Shown here in pieces: positions 51,863 through 61,062 of a DNA stretch of 64,000 nt; position 1 is the stretch's first letter, and each line of letters opens with the position of its first letter. The position numbers and the translations under genes are program-made. The notes beneath the pieces are model-generated. The model was not told where the DNA came from. It ran no database searches and saw only the letters and a list, made by a program, of their open reading frames with translations. This DNA comes from Ferruginibacter sp. (GTDB lineage: Bacteria > Bacteroidota > Bacteroidia > Chitinophagales > Chitinophagaceae). The stretch is from the NCBI GenBank assembly GCA_017983695.1, contig JAGOAX010000010.1, positions 128,716-192,715 of the forward strand. The letters run 5' to 3'.

Positions 51863-52922
51863 CAATTTCAACGCAGGCCCTTCTATTTTACCAAAAGAAG
51901 TATTTGAACAGGCCGCACAAGCCGTACTTAATTATAATAATACCGGGTTATCTATATTAGAATTAGGCCATCGCACTTCCACTTTTCAGGCGGTAATGGA
52001 TGAGGCGCAGGCTTTGTTAAAAGAACTGATGCATTTAGATGCCGATCATGAAGTATTGTTTTTACATGGTGGCGCATCTACCCAATTTATGCAGGTACCC
52101 ATGAATTTGCTGGATGATAAAGAAACCGCAGCATATGCCGATACTGGTGTGTGGGGCGTTAAAGCCATAAAAGAAGCAAAATTATTTGGCAAGGTAGAAG
52201 TGGTTTGTACCGGTAAAGACACCAACTATACCGCTATACCTAAAGATTTTGCCGTACCTAATGATGCAAAATATTTTCACATTACCACCAACAATACCAT
52301 TTACGGCAGCCAGTGGCAAAAAATTCCGGCAACAAGTAATGTAATGGTGGCAGATATGAGCAGCGATATTTTAAGCCGGGAAATGGATTTTAATGCTTTC
52401 GGATTAATTTATGCCGGCGCACAAAAAAATATTGGTGCCGCTGGCGTAAATGTTGTTGTTGTAAATAAAAATATCCTGGGTAAAATAAAACGCCCCATTC
52501 CTACAATAATGGATTATCGCAATCACATTAAAGAAGGCAGTATGTTAAATACACCACCGGTATTTGCAGTATATGTTTGTATGCTTACACTGCGGTGGTT
52601 AAAGGCACAGGGCGGTGTAAAAGCCATCGAAAAAATAAATACCGAAAAGGCAGCATTATTATACAATGAGATTGATAGCAACCCTTTGTTTAAAGGAACA
52701 GTTGCAGCAGAAGACAGAAGTAAAATGAATGTGTGTTTTGTAATGAACAACCCTGCTTTGGAAGAACCCTTTCTTAATTTTGCGAAAGAGCAGGGCATTG
52801 TTGGTATAAAAGGGCATCGCCTCGTTGGTGGTTTCAGAGCATCTTTATACAATGCATTGCCATTAAGCAGTGTGCAGGTATTAGTAGAAATAATGAAAAC
52901 CTTTACTGCAAAAAACGGTTAA
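51822..52922 (+). CDS. serC: Phosphoserine aminotransferase
   Basis: 366 residues, a PLP enzyme that turns 3-phosphohydroxypyruvate into phosphoserine (serine and PLP pathways). The family start HNFNAGPSILP is at residues 14-24, catalytic Lys is in YAGAQKNIGAAG, and the C-terminal GHRLVGGFRASLYNA is present. The first 13 residues (MTLLNSPFRGQGL) are unusual and encoded by repeat copy F. Without them the protein would begin as normal SerC. A promoter box 14 bases before ATG supports this start. Followed by a DUF922 and a DUF1015 gene. Confidence 0.95.
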   Translation: MTLLNSPFRGQGLHNFNAGPSILPKEVFEQAAQAVLNYNNTGLSILELGHRTSTFQAVMDEAQALLKELMHLDADHEVLFLHGGASTQFMQVPMNLLDDKETAAYADTGVWGVKAIKEAKLFGKVEVVCTGKDTNYTAIPKDFAVPNDAKYFHITTNNTIYGSQWQKIPATSNVMVADMSSDILSREMDFNAFGLIYAGAQKNIGAAGVNVVVVNKNILGKIKRPIPTIMDYRNHIKEGSMLNTPPVFAVYVCMLTLRWLKAQGGVKAIEKINTEKAALLYNEIDSNPLFKGTVAAEDRSKMNVCFVMNNPALEEPFLNFAKEQGIVGIKGHRLVGGFRASLYNALPLSSVQVLVEIMKTFTAKNG

Positions 52923-52931
52923 CCACTGTGT

Positions 52932-53465
52932 ATGAAAAAAATAATCTGCCTGTTTTTTATTTTATCTTTCTTTGAAAATACATTTTGCCAGGATGTATTA
53001 ATTAATGGCAGTACTAAATACCGCTTACTTACCTGGGATGATTTTAGCGGCAAGCCGGATAAAGATTCTCCCTACCAGGCCAATACTTCCTGGGGTATAA
53101 ATTATGGCTTTAAAGGAGTTGATTTTGCCGGCGATACAGTAAGGTTTAAAAACCTTGCTGTTACACTTAAATTTGATGAAACCAAATCGTGGGTAAAAGA
53201 AGGTAAACAAATACCTTATTTATTAAAGCACGAGCAGGGACATTTTGATATTGGTTTCATCTGCCATAAAGAAATTATTAAAGCAATAAATAATACCGTT
53301 TTTTTTAAAGTCGATTTTAAAGAAAAATTAAGAGCCATTTTTACAGATACGATGAAAAAATACCATTTAATGCAGGTGCAATACGACGAAGAAACAGACC
53401 ACTGTAAAAACGAAGCCAACCAGCAAAAATGGAATGCCGATATTGCCAAAGCATTGCAGCAATAG
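52932..53465 (+). CDS. DUF922 secreted zinc-protease-like protein
   Basis: 177 residues: signal peptide (ending TFC-QDV), then a DUF922-type domain starting with YRLLTWDDFSGKPD and containing the HExxH-type zinc site LLKHEQGHFDIGF. Predicted secreted metallopeptidase, substrate unknown. It lies nine bases after serC, so it is probably in the same transcript, although the functions appear unrelated. Confidence 0.8.
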   Translation: MKKIICLFFILSFFENTFCQDVLINGSTKYRLLTWDDFSGKPDKDSPYQANTSWGINYGFKGVDFAGDTVRFKNLAVTLKFDETKSWVKEGKQIPYLLKHEQGHFDIGFICHKEIIKAINNTVFFKVDFKEKLRAIFTDTMKKYHLMQVQYDEETDHCKNEANQQKWNADIAKALQQ

Positions 53466-53535
53466 CAGCTGCTCAATTCTAAAAAATCATCAATAACAAA
53501 TACATTACTTTTAACCTCCCTAATAGTAAAACAAC

Positions 53536-54783
53536 ATGATAACAATAGCACCATTTAATGCATTACGCCCCGAAGCCCAATTGGCAAAGCAGGTAGCAAG
53601 CCGCCCTTACGATGTATTAAACAGTAAAGAAGCAAAAGTAGAAGCACAAGGCAACCCGGCAAGTTTTTTACATATTACCAAAAGCGAAATTGATCTGCCC
53701 GATGATGTGGATATTCATTCGCAAAAAGTATATGATAAAGCAAAAGAAAATTTAGATGCTTTTATCAGCCGCAATATTTTGTTCAGGGAAAGTAAACCCT
53801 GCTATTATATTTACCAGCTTATTATGAATGGGAAAAGCCAAACCGGTTTGGTTTGCGGCAGTAGCGTGAATGATTATGAAAATGACCTGATAAAAAAACA
53901 CGAGTTTACCCGGCCCGAAAAAGAACAGGACCGTATCAACCATATTAAAACCACAGGGGCGCAAACCGGCAATGTTTTTTTAGCTTATAAAAATGTTGAT
54001 GCTATTGATACATTAATAAACGACTGGAAAAAAGAACGTAGCCCGGTTTATGATTTTATTGCTGATGATGGCATACAGCACAGCATCTGGGCAGTTAACG
54101 ATGCAAAAACAATCGACCGTATAACTGAATTGTTTAAAACACTGGTGCCGGTTACTTATATTGCTGATGGCCATCACAGGGCTGCCTCAGCAGCCAAAGT
54201 ACGTGCCGCCTTAGGCGGAGAAAATTCTCCTGAAGGAGCTGATTATTTTTTAACCACGCTGTTTCCTTCAAACCAGTTACACATTATGGACTATAACCGT
54301 TTGGTAAAAGATCTGAACGGCTTTAATGATGATAAATTTTTATCCCGTATAGAAACCAACTTTACTGTCGAAAAAACAACTGCAGCTTTTTCGCCGGCAG
54401 CATTACATGAGTTTGGTATGTATTTAAATCATCAATGGTATAAATTAACGGCTAAAGAAAATACTTTTACAACTGACCCGATCGGTGTTTTAGACATTAC
54501 CATTCTTTCCAATAATTTATTGGACCCTGTTTTGAATATTAAAGACCAGCGTACCGATAAACGGATAGACTTTGTTGGTGGCATACGTGGACTGGCTGAG
54601 TTGGAAAAAAGAGTGGACAGTGGCGAAATGACCGTAGCCTTCAGCCTGCACCCCGTAACCATACAGCAGTTATTTGATATTGCTGATAGTGGTAATGTAA
54701 TGCCCCCAAAAAGCACCTGGTTTGAACCCAAGTTGAGAGACGGTTTACTTACCCATTTAATAACAGATATAGCAGAGGCTTAA
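53536..54783 (+). CDS. DUF1015-family protein
   Basis: 415 residues with the DUF1015 pattern: IAPFNALRPEAQLAKQVASRPYDVL, KHEFTRPEKEQDRINHI, PVTYIADGHHRAASAAKVR, and a C-terminal FSLHPVTIQQLFDIAD with MPPKSTWFEPKLRDGLL. No signal peptide, so it is cytosolic. Function is not established. It is regularly found near serA/serC in Bacteroidota, as here, so a link to serine metabolism is reasonable but unproven. Confidence 0.9.
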   Translation: MITIAPFNALRPEAQLAKQVASRPYDVLNSKEAKVEAQGNPASFLHITKSEIDLPDDVDIHSQKVYDKAKENLDAFISRNILFRESKPCYYIYQLIMNGKSQTGLVCGSSVNDYENDLIKKHEFTRPEKEQDRINHIKTTGAQTGNVFLAYKNVDAIDTLINDWKKERSPVYDFIADDGIQHSIWAVNDAKTIDRITELFKTLVPVTYIADGHHRAASAAKVRAALGGENSPEGADYFLTTLFPSNQLHIMDYNRLVKDLNGFNDDKFLSRIETNFTVEKTTAAFSPAALHEFGMYLNHQWYKLTAKENTFTTDPIGVLDITILSNNLLDPVLNIKDQRTDKRIDFVGGIRGLAELEKRVDSGEMTVAFSLHPVTIQQLFDIADSGNVMPPKSTWFEPKLRDGLLTHLITDIAEA

Positions 54784-54832
54784 ATTTATGCATTAACTTT
54801 TCGTGTATTTATTTTAGCAGTACCTTTATTTG

Positions 54833-55846
54833 ATGATGAAAAGATTTTTTATCGCCTTATTTATTTCTTCTGTTGCCATTACAGCTATGGCACAGGATGC
54901 AACCGAACTGCACGAAACTGCCCGGACTTTTATGCGTCAGGGAGATTACAGTAACGCCATTTTGGTTTTAAACAGGGCTATAAAACTGCAACCCAACAAT
55001 ATTGAAATAGCAAAAGACCTGGGACTGAATTATTATTTTGCAAAAGACTTTACCAAAGCACTTGATATTTACAAACCCATACTTGACAGGGTGGAGGCAG
55101 ACGACCAGTGCTTCCAGGTTGCAGGTGATATTTATTTAGCACTGGATGATGCTAAAGAATGTGAAAAGGTTTACAAAAAAGGATTAAAAAAATTCCCGGA
55201 AAGCGGGCCATTGTATAACGAACTGGGGGAATTATTATGGGCACAAAAAGATTACAGCGCCATTAAACAATGGGAAAAAGGAATTGAAACTGACCCTGGG
55301 TTTTCAAAAAATTATTATAATGCCTGTAAATATTATTATTTTACCACCGATAAAGTATGGAGCATTTTATACGGTGAGATTTTTTTAAACATCGAACCAT
55401 CAAGCTCAACATCTCCCGAAATAAAAAATATTTTACTGGAAGGTTATAAAAAACTGTTTGCAGATGCAGACCTGGAAAAAAACAATACAGATAAAAACGG
55501 TTTTGTACAGGCTTTTGTGCAAACGATGAACAAACAGTCGGCACTGGCAGCAACCGGTATTAATGCAGAGTCGCTGACCATGATAAGAACACGGTTTATA
55601 CTGGATTGGTTTACCGGTTTTGAGAATAAATTTCCGTTTAAGCTTTTTGAACTGCAACGCCAGTTATTACAGGAAGGTATGTTTGAAGCTTACAACCAAT
55701 GGATATTTACTGCAGCGTATAATTTACCGGCTTATCAAAACTGGATAATATTAAATGCCTCAGAATACAACGAACTCTCCCGTTTTCAAAAAGGAAGGAT
55801 ATTTAAAATTCCTGCCGGGCAATACTACCACAAGCTGCTGCCGTGA
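54833..55846 (+). CDS. Secreted TPR-repeat protein
   Basis: 337 residues: signal peptide (ending AMA-QDAT), TPR motifs from about 25 to 165 (ARTFMRQGDYSNAILVLNRAIKLQPN; NELGELLWAQKDYSAIKQWEKGIETDP), then a helical C-terminal region of unknown family. TPRs mediate protein contacts. Its partner is not evident. Start ATG 54833 or 54836 cannot be separated, and an upstream TTG is disregarded. Confidence 0.85.
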   Translation: MMKRFFIALFISSVAITAMAQDATELHETARTFMRQGDYSNAILVLNRAIKLQPNNIEIAKDLGLNYYFAKDFTKALDIYKPILDRVEADDQCFQVAGDIYLALDDAKECEKVYKKGLKKFPESGPLYNELGELLWAQKDYSAIKQWEKGIETDPGFSKNYYNACKYYYFTTDKVWSILYGEIFLNIEPSSSTSPEIKNILLEGYKKLFADADLEKNNTDKNGFVQAFVQTMNKQSALAATGINAESLTMIRTRFILDWFTGFENKFPFKLFELQRQLLQEGMFEAYNQWIFTAAYNLPAYQNWIILNASEYNELSRFQKGRIFKIPAGQYYHKLLP

Positions 55847-55889
55847 TTTTAATAAATTTTTTTTGTTATCTTGTTTAAAATAATTTTTT

Positions 55890-56165
55890 ATGGAAGAACA
55901 GCGTGACGAAAAACTATGGCAAATTGCAAAACGCAGAGCCGATTTCCAGGACAGCCTTATTAGTTTTATGGTGATAAGTGCCATTTGCTGGGCTATATGG
56001 TATTTTACGGCTGGCCGCAGGGGCATTAATACCGGTACGCCCTGGCCTTTATGGGTTATGCTGGGTATAGGCATTGGCCTGATATTGAAATTTATCAGGG
56101 CCTATAAAACAGATAAGGATACAATGACAGAAAGAGAATACGATAAGCTGAAGAACAAGAACTGA
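55890..56165 (+). CDS. 2TM-domain protein
   Basis: 91 residues with two membrane helices (about 26-41 and 52-69) between an acidic/basic N-terminus (EEQRDEKLWQIAKRRADFQ) and a charged C-terminal helix (EREYDKLKNK). This is the 2TM domain layout found in small Bacteroidota proteins and sensor kinases. Role unknown. It lies 30 bases before the acyl-CoA ligase gene. Confidence 0.8.
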   Translation: MEEQRDEKLWQIAKRRADFQDSLISFMVISAICWAIWYFTAGRRGINTGTPWPLWVMLGIGIGLILKFIRAYKTDKDTMTEREYDKLKNKN

Positions 56166-56194
56166 TATTTTTTTTGACGCTATAACGATTGCAT

Positions 56195-57982
56195 ATGAAT
56201 GAGAATTCAAGAATATTTGATTGCATTGACAACCAACTGAACCACTTTGCAAAAAAAGATATGTTTGCCGCCAAAGAAAATGGTGAGTGGCAAACCTACA
56301 GTACCGCCGATGTAAAAGATATTGTAGATAAACTCAGCGCCGGTCTGTTACAACTTGGTGTAAGTGGTAACGATATGGTTATTGAAAACCAGGATAAAAT
56401 TGCTTTGGTTTCAAAAAACCGGCCCGAGTGGTTGTTGCTTGATATGGCCTGCCAGCAAATTGGCGCTGCACTTTGCCCTGTTTACCCCACTACAAATATT
56501 AATGAACTGGAATTTATTTTTAATGACGCTTCGGTAAAATATGTTTTTGTAAGCGGACAGGATATTTTAGATAAAGTAAATAATATCCGTGACAGGATTC
56601 CCACTTTAAAGAACGTGTATAGTTTTGATGAGCTGCCTGGTGTTGACTATTGGAAGGTTATTTTAGCATCTGCCACAACAGATACCCTGGCTAAACTCGT
56701 AAACATAAAAGCTGCTATAAAACCCGAACATTGTGCTACTATTATTTACACATCGGGTACTACCGGTACGCCAAAAGGTGTAATGCTAAGCCATAGAAAT
56801 ATTGTAACCAATGTCATTCATTCCAGAGCAACATTTCCTTTTAATGATAACCCCGATGCAAAAGCATTAAGTTTTTTACCACTCAATCATATTTTTGAAA
56901 GAATGGTTTCTTACATCTATATCAACAGCGGCATTTCAATTTACTATGCCGAAAGTTTAGAAACCATTGCTGATAATTTAAGAGAAGTAAAACCAAATTT
57001 ATTCACCACGGTACCCCGTTTACTGGAGAAAGTGTATGAAAAAATTATGGAAAAAGGCAGTCATCTTACAGGTGTTAAAAGAAAATTATTCGACTGGGCG
57101 GTAAGCCTCGGCAGTAAATACGATATTTTAAAAAGCGGCGGTTTTTGGTATAATATTCAACTGGCTATTGCCAATAAAATAATTTTTAAAAAATGGCGTG
57201 AGGCGCTGGGTGGTAATATTGAATGCATTATTACTGGTGGTGCTGCCTGTCAGGTGAGGCTGTTAAGAGTTTTTAATGCTGCGCAGATTCCTATTTATGA
57301 AGGCTATGGCCCTACAGAAAACAGCCCGGTAATAAGTGTAAACTGCCGTAAAAAAGGCGGAACAAAATTTGGCACCGTTGGATTGGTTATTGAAGGACAG
57401 GAAGTAAAACTTGAAGCCGATGGAGAGATTTGTGTAAAAGGACCAAGTGTAATGATGGGTTATTACAAACGCCCTGACTTAACTGCAGAAACTATTATTG
57501 ACGGTTGGCTGCACACCGGCGATATAGGCGTATTTGAAGATGGTAAGTATTTAAAAATTACCGACCGTAAAAAAGAATTGTTTAAAACAAGCGGCGGTAA
57601 ATATGTTGCCCCACAGCCTATTGAAAATAAAATGAAGGAATCGCCTTTTGTTGAACAAATGATGATAGTTGGTGCCGAACAAAAATTTGTTGGCGCATTG
57701 ATAGTACCATCAATCCCTAATTTAAAAGAGTGGATGCAGCATAAAGGAATAAAATTCACTACTATTGAAGATGCTATTCATAATCCTAAAGTTTTAGACC
57801 TATACAGAGAGCTGATTGATTCCTTTAATACATTTTTTAACCATGTAGAGCAGGTTAAGAAGTTTGAACTTATGCCTAACGAATGGACCATTGACAGCGG
57901 CGAACTTACCCCAACATTAAAACTGAAACGAAAAGTGATAATGGAAAAATATAAAGATATAGTTGAAAGAATCTATAATTAA
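56195..57982 (+). CDS. Long-chain fatty acid--CoA ligase (AMP-forming)
   Basis: 595 residues of the ANL superfamily: P-loop-like IIYTSGTTGTPKGVMLSHRN, YEGYGPTENSPVIS, GWLHTGDIG, and the C-terminal hinge DRKKELFKTSGGKYVAP with Lys. It activates long-chain fatty acids to acyl-CoA through acyl-AMP. FadD15/LACS-like size. ATG 56195 (MNENSRIFD) is chosen over the TTG at 56189. A small terminator follows. Confidence 0.93.
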   Translation: MNENSRIFDCIDNQLNHFAKKDMFAAKENGEWQTYSTADVKDIVDKLSAGLLQLGVSGNDMVIENQDKIALVSKNRPEWLLLDMACQQIGAALCPVYPTTNINELEFIFNDASVKYVFVSGQDILDKVNNIRDRIPTLKNVYSFDELPGVDYWKVILASATTDTLAKLVNIKAAIKPEHCATIIYTSGTTGTPKGVMLSHRNIVTNVIHSRATFPFNDNPDAKALSFLPLNHIFERMVSYIYINSGISIYYAESLETIADNLREVKPNLFTTVPRLLEKVYEKIMEKGSHLTGVKRKLFDWAVSLGSKYDILKSGGFWYNIQLAIANKIIFKKWREALGGNIECIITGGAACQVRLLRVFNAAQIPIYEGYGPTENSPVISVNCRKKGGTKFGTVGLVIEGQEVKLEADGEICVKGPSVMMGYYKRPDLTAETIIDGWLHTGDIGVFEDGKYLKITDRKKELFKTSGGKYVAPQPIENKMKESPFVEQMMIVGAEQKFVGALIVPSIPNLKEWMQHKGIKFTTIEDAIHNPKVLDLYRELIDSFNTFFNHVEQVKKFELMPNEWTIDSGELTPTLKLKRKVIMEKYKDIVERIYN

Positions 57983-57989
57983 ACCCCGG

Positions 57990-58010
57990 GCCGCAAATTG
58001 CGGCTCTTTT
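57990..58010 (+). terminator. Short intrinsic terminator
   Basis: GCCGC-AAATT-GCGGC followed by TCTTTTCTTT, eight bases after the acyl-CoA ligase stop. The stem is short. Confidence 0.65.
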
Positions 58011-58029
58011 CTTTGCATTATTTTTCATT

Positions 58030-58074
58030 TGTGATTCAGGTCATATTTACAGCCGCTATGGCGTAGTAGTTTTA
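58030..58074 (+). promoter_or_regulatory. FNR/CRP-like site and -7 box of the fasciclin gene
   Basis: TGTGA-TTCAGG-TCATA (58030-58045) matches 9 of 10 positions of the CRP/FNR-family palindrome TGTGA-N6-TCACA. A near-consensus -7 box TAGTTTTA is at 58067-58074. If transcription starts about five bases after it, the site centre lies at about -41.5, the classic activating position. The regulator is not in this window. Confidence 0.5.
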
Positions 58075-58110
58075 TACCGAATAAATTTATTCAGGAAAAA
58101 ACTATTATAT

Positions 58111-58677
58111 ATGAAAAGTAAAGTAACAACAGTAGTTGCAGCCGGATTGCTGGCATTGGCAATATCATGTAATTCAGGCGAACCACAATCTACCGCAACA
58201 ACAGCAACAGAAGCTGCACCAGGTGCTGGCCAATCGGGTGTGCAGGATGATCAATCAGCAAAAAACGTAGTACAGGTTGCTGTTGGCAGTAAAGACCATA
58301 CCACTTTAGTTGCAGCAGTTAAAGCAGCCGAACTTGTAGATGCATTAAGTAATGCCGGACCGTTTACTGTATTTGCACCTACCAATGCTGCATTTGAAAA
58401 ATTACCTGCCGGTACAGTTGATGGTTTATTAAAACCAGAAAAGAAAGATGACCTTATCAATATTTTACAATACCATGTTTCTGTTGGTGTATTTAAAGAA
58501 GATATGCTGCAGGATGGACAAAGCATTGGCCAGGTAAATGGAGACAATATCACTATCAGTAAAAAAGATGGTAAGTTAATTGTAAATGGCACAGCAAATG
58601 TTATAGCTGCCGTACCGGCATCAAACGGTATTGTTTATGTAATTGATGCGGTATTATTACCTCCTGCCAAAAAATAA
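58111..58677 (+). CDS. Fasciclin (FAS1)-domain lipoprotein
   Basis: 188 residues: lipobox AISC (Cys20), a Thr/Ala-rich linker, and one FAS1 domain (about 50-185) with NAGPFTVFAPTNAAFEKLPAG, ILQYHVSVG and GIVYVIDAVLLPP. FAS1 domains mediate cell-surface adhesion or small-ligand binding. It converges on the nos operon end and has an FNR/CRP-like site upstream, so it may be induced together with nitrous-oxide respiration. Confidence 0.93.
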   Translation: MKSKVTTVVAAGLLALAISCNSGEPQSTATTATEAAPGAGQSGVQDDQSAKNVVQVAVGSKDHTTLVAAVKAAELVDALSNAGPFTVFAPTNAAFEKLPAGTVDGLLKPEKKDDLINILQYHVSVGVFKEDMLQDGQSIGQVNGDNITISKKDGKLIVNGTANVIAAVPASNGIVYVIDAVLLPPAKK

Positions 58678-58699
58678 TTTATCCCTTAAAAACCACTTT

Positions 58700-58730
58700 A
58701 AAAGCATCCCGGAAATTTCGGTATGCTTTT
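58700..58730. terminator. Bidirectional terminator between fasciclin gene and nos operon
   Basis: AAAAGCAT (58700-58707) with ATGCTTTT (58723-58730), extended inside by CCGGAAA/TTTCGG with one bulge. T-tracts are present on both strands. Confidence 0.8.
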
Positions 58731-58737
58731 TTATTAA

Positions 58738-59136
58738 TCAATATATTTTATCTACCGGAGAATATTCGTTTAATATTTTTATCTGCATTACTGTAGATAT
58801 ACTAATTGCCCTTTGCTTGGCCAGCTTGGCATTAGGACCTTTAAATAAGGCATCTACAGTTTTACAAAACAAATAATTCCATTGCTTAAAGTGCTCTGTT
58901 CGTAATGGCATCAGGCGATGCAGGTGTTTATGCAGTTCCATTGGGTTACCTTCGTATGTGCCGGTATAAAATAAGGTATTCTCCCAAAAATTATACATAA
59001 CCGGCAAATGCTTTTCCCAATTTACTTTAGCAATATCTGTAAAAATATAACCAATCGTTTCGTCTGTTTTTACTTTGTCGTAAAATTCATTCACCAGCAG
59101 TTCAATATCCTTTTTGCTTTCAATATCTTTTTTCAT
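58738..59136 (-). CDS. Group III truncated haemoglobin
   Basis: 132 residues with trHbIII features: Tyr19 (B10, ELLVNEFYDKV), WENTLFYTGTYEGNPMELH with a cluster of His (69, 71, 73) for the proximal ligand, and Trp86 (EHFKQWNYLF). Such globins bind NO and O2 and protect against nitrosative stress. It lies five bases downstream of the hemerythrin gene and is the last gene of the nos operon. NO detoxification during N-oxide respiration is the most likely role. Confidence 0.9.
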   Translation of the reverse strand: MKKDIESKKDIELLVNEFYDKVKTDETIGYIFTDIAKVNWEKHLPVMYNFWENTLFYTGTYEGNPMELHKHLHRLMPLRTEHFKQWNYLFCKTVDALFKGPNAKLAKQRAISISTVMQIKILNEYSPVDKIY

Positions 59137-59141
59137 GCTGC

Positions 59142-59579
59142 TTAATTTTGTGGCGTAAAATCAAAATTGCTTAATATCGCTTCGCTGCAGTGTTGCTGTA
59201 TCAAAGGAAATAACACTCGTTCTTCTTTACGGATATGGTCATCTAATGCCTGGCCTAAAGTATCCAGTTCTTCAATTGTATTATTGGTTTTATCAAGAGA
59301 AAGAAACATTTTTTTTAATTGCTGATGCTCTGTAAAAATCTCTTCGGATATTTTATCAATTTCAGCATGTACACTTCTTACTTTATCAAGCATCCCCTCT
59401 TCATTTGTAAAATGCAGTTGCAGTGTTGCAGTAAACATCTGCAGTGCGTAGGCAACTTTTTCATTTAATGCAGTTGGCAATCCCTTATAAGTTGGCGCAT
59501 CTTTCTTTAATAGTTGTGCCAGTATTAAAGCACTATGGTGTTCTCTCGATAGTGGTGCTAAAGCCTCATGTCTTTTCAT
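59142..59579 (-). CDS. Hemerythrin-domain protein
   Basis: 145 residues, a four-helix hemerythrin/HHE domain with di-iron ligands His14 or His15, His56 with Glu60 (HFTNE), His85 and His115 with Glu119 (HIRKE). No extra domain. Proteins of this type in denitrifiers act as NO or O2 sensors or carriers and may repair damaged iron centres. It follows nosY by two bases and precedes the truncated haemoglobin, so it is co-expressed with the nos genes. Confidence 0.92.
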   Translation of the reverse strand: MKRHEALAPLSREHHSALILAQLLKKDAPTYKGLPTALNEKVAYALQMFTATLQLHFTNEEGMLDKVRSVHAEIDKISEEIFTEHQQLKKMFLSLDKTNNTIEELDTLGQALDDHIRKEERVLFPLIQQHCSEAILSNFDFTPQN

Positions 59580-59581
59580 AA

Positions 59582-60349
59582 TTATAAATCTTTACGGTTG
59601 AACTTACGGACAGAGAGCCATAACGGAATTGCAATCCATAATGCCAATACAAAAAAAGATACCAGCAACCCGGTTTGTGTACCAAAGAAATTTTTAAATA
59701 CAGCACCGGTATAGCCCATCAATGCAGACACATCCATTTTTAACAGGATGAGAATACGGCTGAGATCGATCGGGTTTAATGCACTTACCCCAACCATTGC
59801 TTTTTCTAAAGGATAATCGGCAAACTGAAATAACAGGAACATCACCAGCCCGTCGAACAATAAAGAAAAATACAGCCATAATAAAATAGTTACACCAATG
59901 CCTTTAGCCTTATCTCTTATTTTAACTGTTGCCAGCATTGCTATGGCAACAAAAATTATTGACAGCAGCAGGCCGGTGCCCAACATCATAAAACCTGTAG
60001 GTGTGGCTTCATACAATAATATAGGAATACCTGAGCCAACAAAAAATGCCAGGGCAAGGGAACTGGCCACACCACAAAAAATACTTAACCAGATCGTTTT
60101 TCTTTTTAAAGGCTGGCTTACCAACAGCTCTAAAAATTCCGCACTATTGTACACATAAATAGCAGCAAACAATATACTCACTAACGGAACCACAATTAAA
60201 ATTATATTGAGTAAACTCAGCAATCCTTTTGCAGAATTATCTTCCAGGTTAAATATGCTGAAGGAGATCAACAATAAAAAGGCTGTATAAGCAAGCATGA
60301 TCTTATTACGCAGAATATCGATGATCACATATTTTATTATCTTTTTCAT
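59582..60349 (-). CDS. nosY: NosY-type ABC transporter permease
   Basis: 255 residues, six membrane helices in the ABC2 pattern with no nucleotide-binding site of its own. It pairs with NosF (four-base ATGA overlap) and NosD to deliver what is needed for the catalytic CuZ centre of nitrous-oxide reductase, as known from Pseudomonas stutzeri (copper, via NosL handover). C-terminal LSVRKFNRKDL faces the cytoplasm. Confidence 0.93.
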   Translation of the reverse strand: MKKIIKYVIIDILRNKIMLAYTAFLLLISFSIFNLEDNSAKGLLSLLNIILIVVPLVSILFAAIYVYNSAEFLELLVSQPLKRKTIWLSIFCGVASSLALAFFVGSGIPILLYEATPTGFMMLGTGLLLSIIFVAIAMLATVKIRDKAKGIGVTILLWLYFSLLFDGLVMFLLFQFADYPLEKAMVGVSALNPIDLSRILILLKMDVSALMGYTGAVFKNFFGTQTGLLVSFFVLALWIAIPLWLSVRKFNRKDL

Positions 60350-61062
60350 ACAGCTTTTTCTTTTAGCATTATACTTGCTATTGCTTTAGCCAATTTTTCC
60401 TGCCCGGTATCTGCCCTTAAATCTTCGATGGTTTTATGAAAACATAATTGCCCGTCCTGCATATAAATTACCTGTGTTATTAAATCATCCAGTTCGCTTA
60501 AAATATGAGAAGTTATTAAAACCAATTTCCCTTTTGTTTTCTCTGCAATAATTTTTTCTTTCAATATTTCAGCAGCAACGGGATCTAAGCCTGCTGTAGG
60601 CTCATCTAAGATCAATACATCGGGATTAAACAAAAAAGCCAGGGCTGCACTTACTTTTTGCCGGGTACCTCCCGAAAGTGTACGCATCCGTTTACTCAGC
60701 AATTCATTTAATTTAAATTGCTGTATCAGATCTTCGTCGAGTGCTTCATTTTTTTTGCCCCGAATATCTTTCATCATGTCCAGAATTTGCCCAATGGTCA
60801 TATTCTCGGGGTAGCGACCAATTTGAGGCATGTAACCAATATGTGAACGGTATTGCCAGTCGTGCAGAATATTTTTTCCGTTAAAAGTAATAAAGCCGCT
60901 GTTGCAAACCACCATACCTAAAATACTTTTAATTAAAGTTGTTTTACCACTGCCATTTGGCCCAATCAATGCAATACATTCCCCTTTGTTACAGGTAACA
61001 GAAACATTATCCAGTGCTTTCAGCTTTCCAAAATTTTTCGAAACATTACTGGCTATTATCAT
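60346..61062 (-). CDS. nosF: NosF-type ABC transporter ATPase
   Basis: 238 residues: Walker A GPNGSGKTT, ABC signature LSGGTRQK, Walker B VLILDEPTAGLDP, switch His in ITSHIL. It powers the NosDFY transporter. It is overlapped at both ends by four bases with nosD and nosY, a tightly coupled translation unit. Confidence 0.95.
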   Translation of the reverse strand: MIIASNVSKNFGKLKALDNVSVTCNKGECIALIGPNGSGKTTLIKSILGMVVCNSGFITFNGKNILHDWQYRSHIGYMPQIGRYPENMTIGQILDMMKDIRGKKNEALDEDLIQQFKLNELLSKRMRTLSGGTRQKVSAALAFLFNPDVLILDEPTAGLDPVAAEILKEKIIAEKTKGKLVLITSHILSELDDLITQVIYMQDGQLCFHKTIEDLRADTGQEKLAKAIASIMLKEKAV

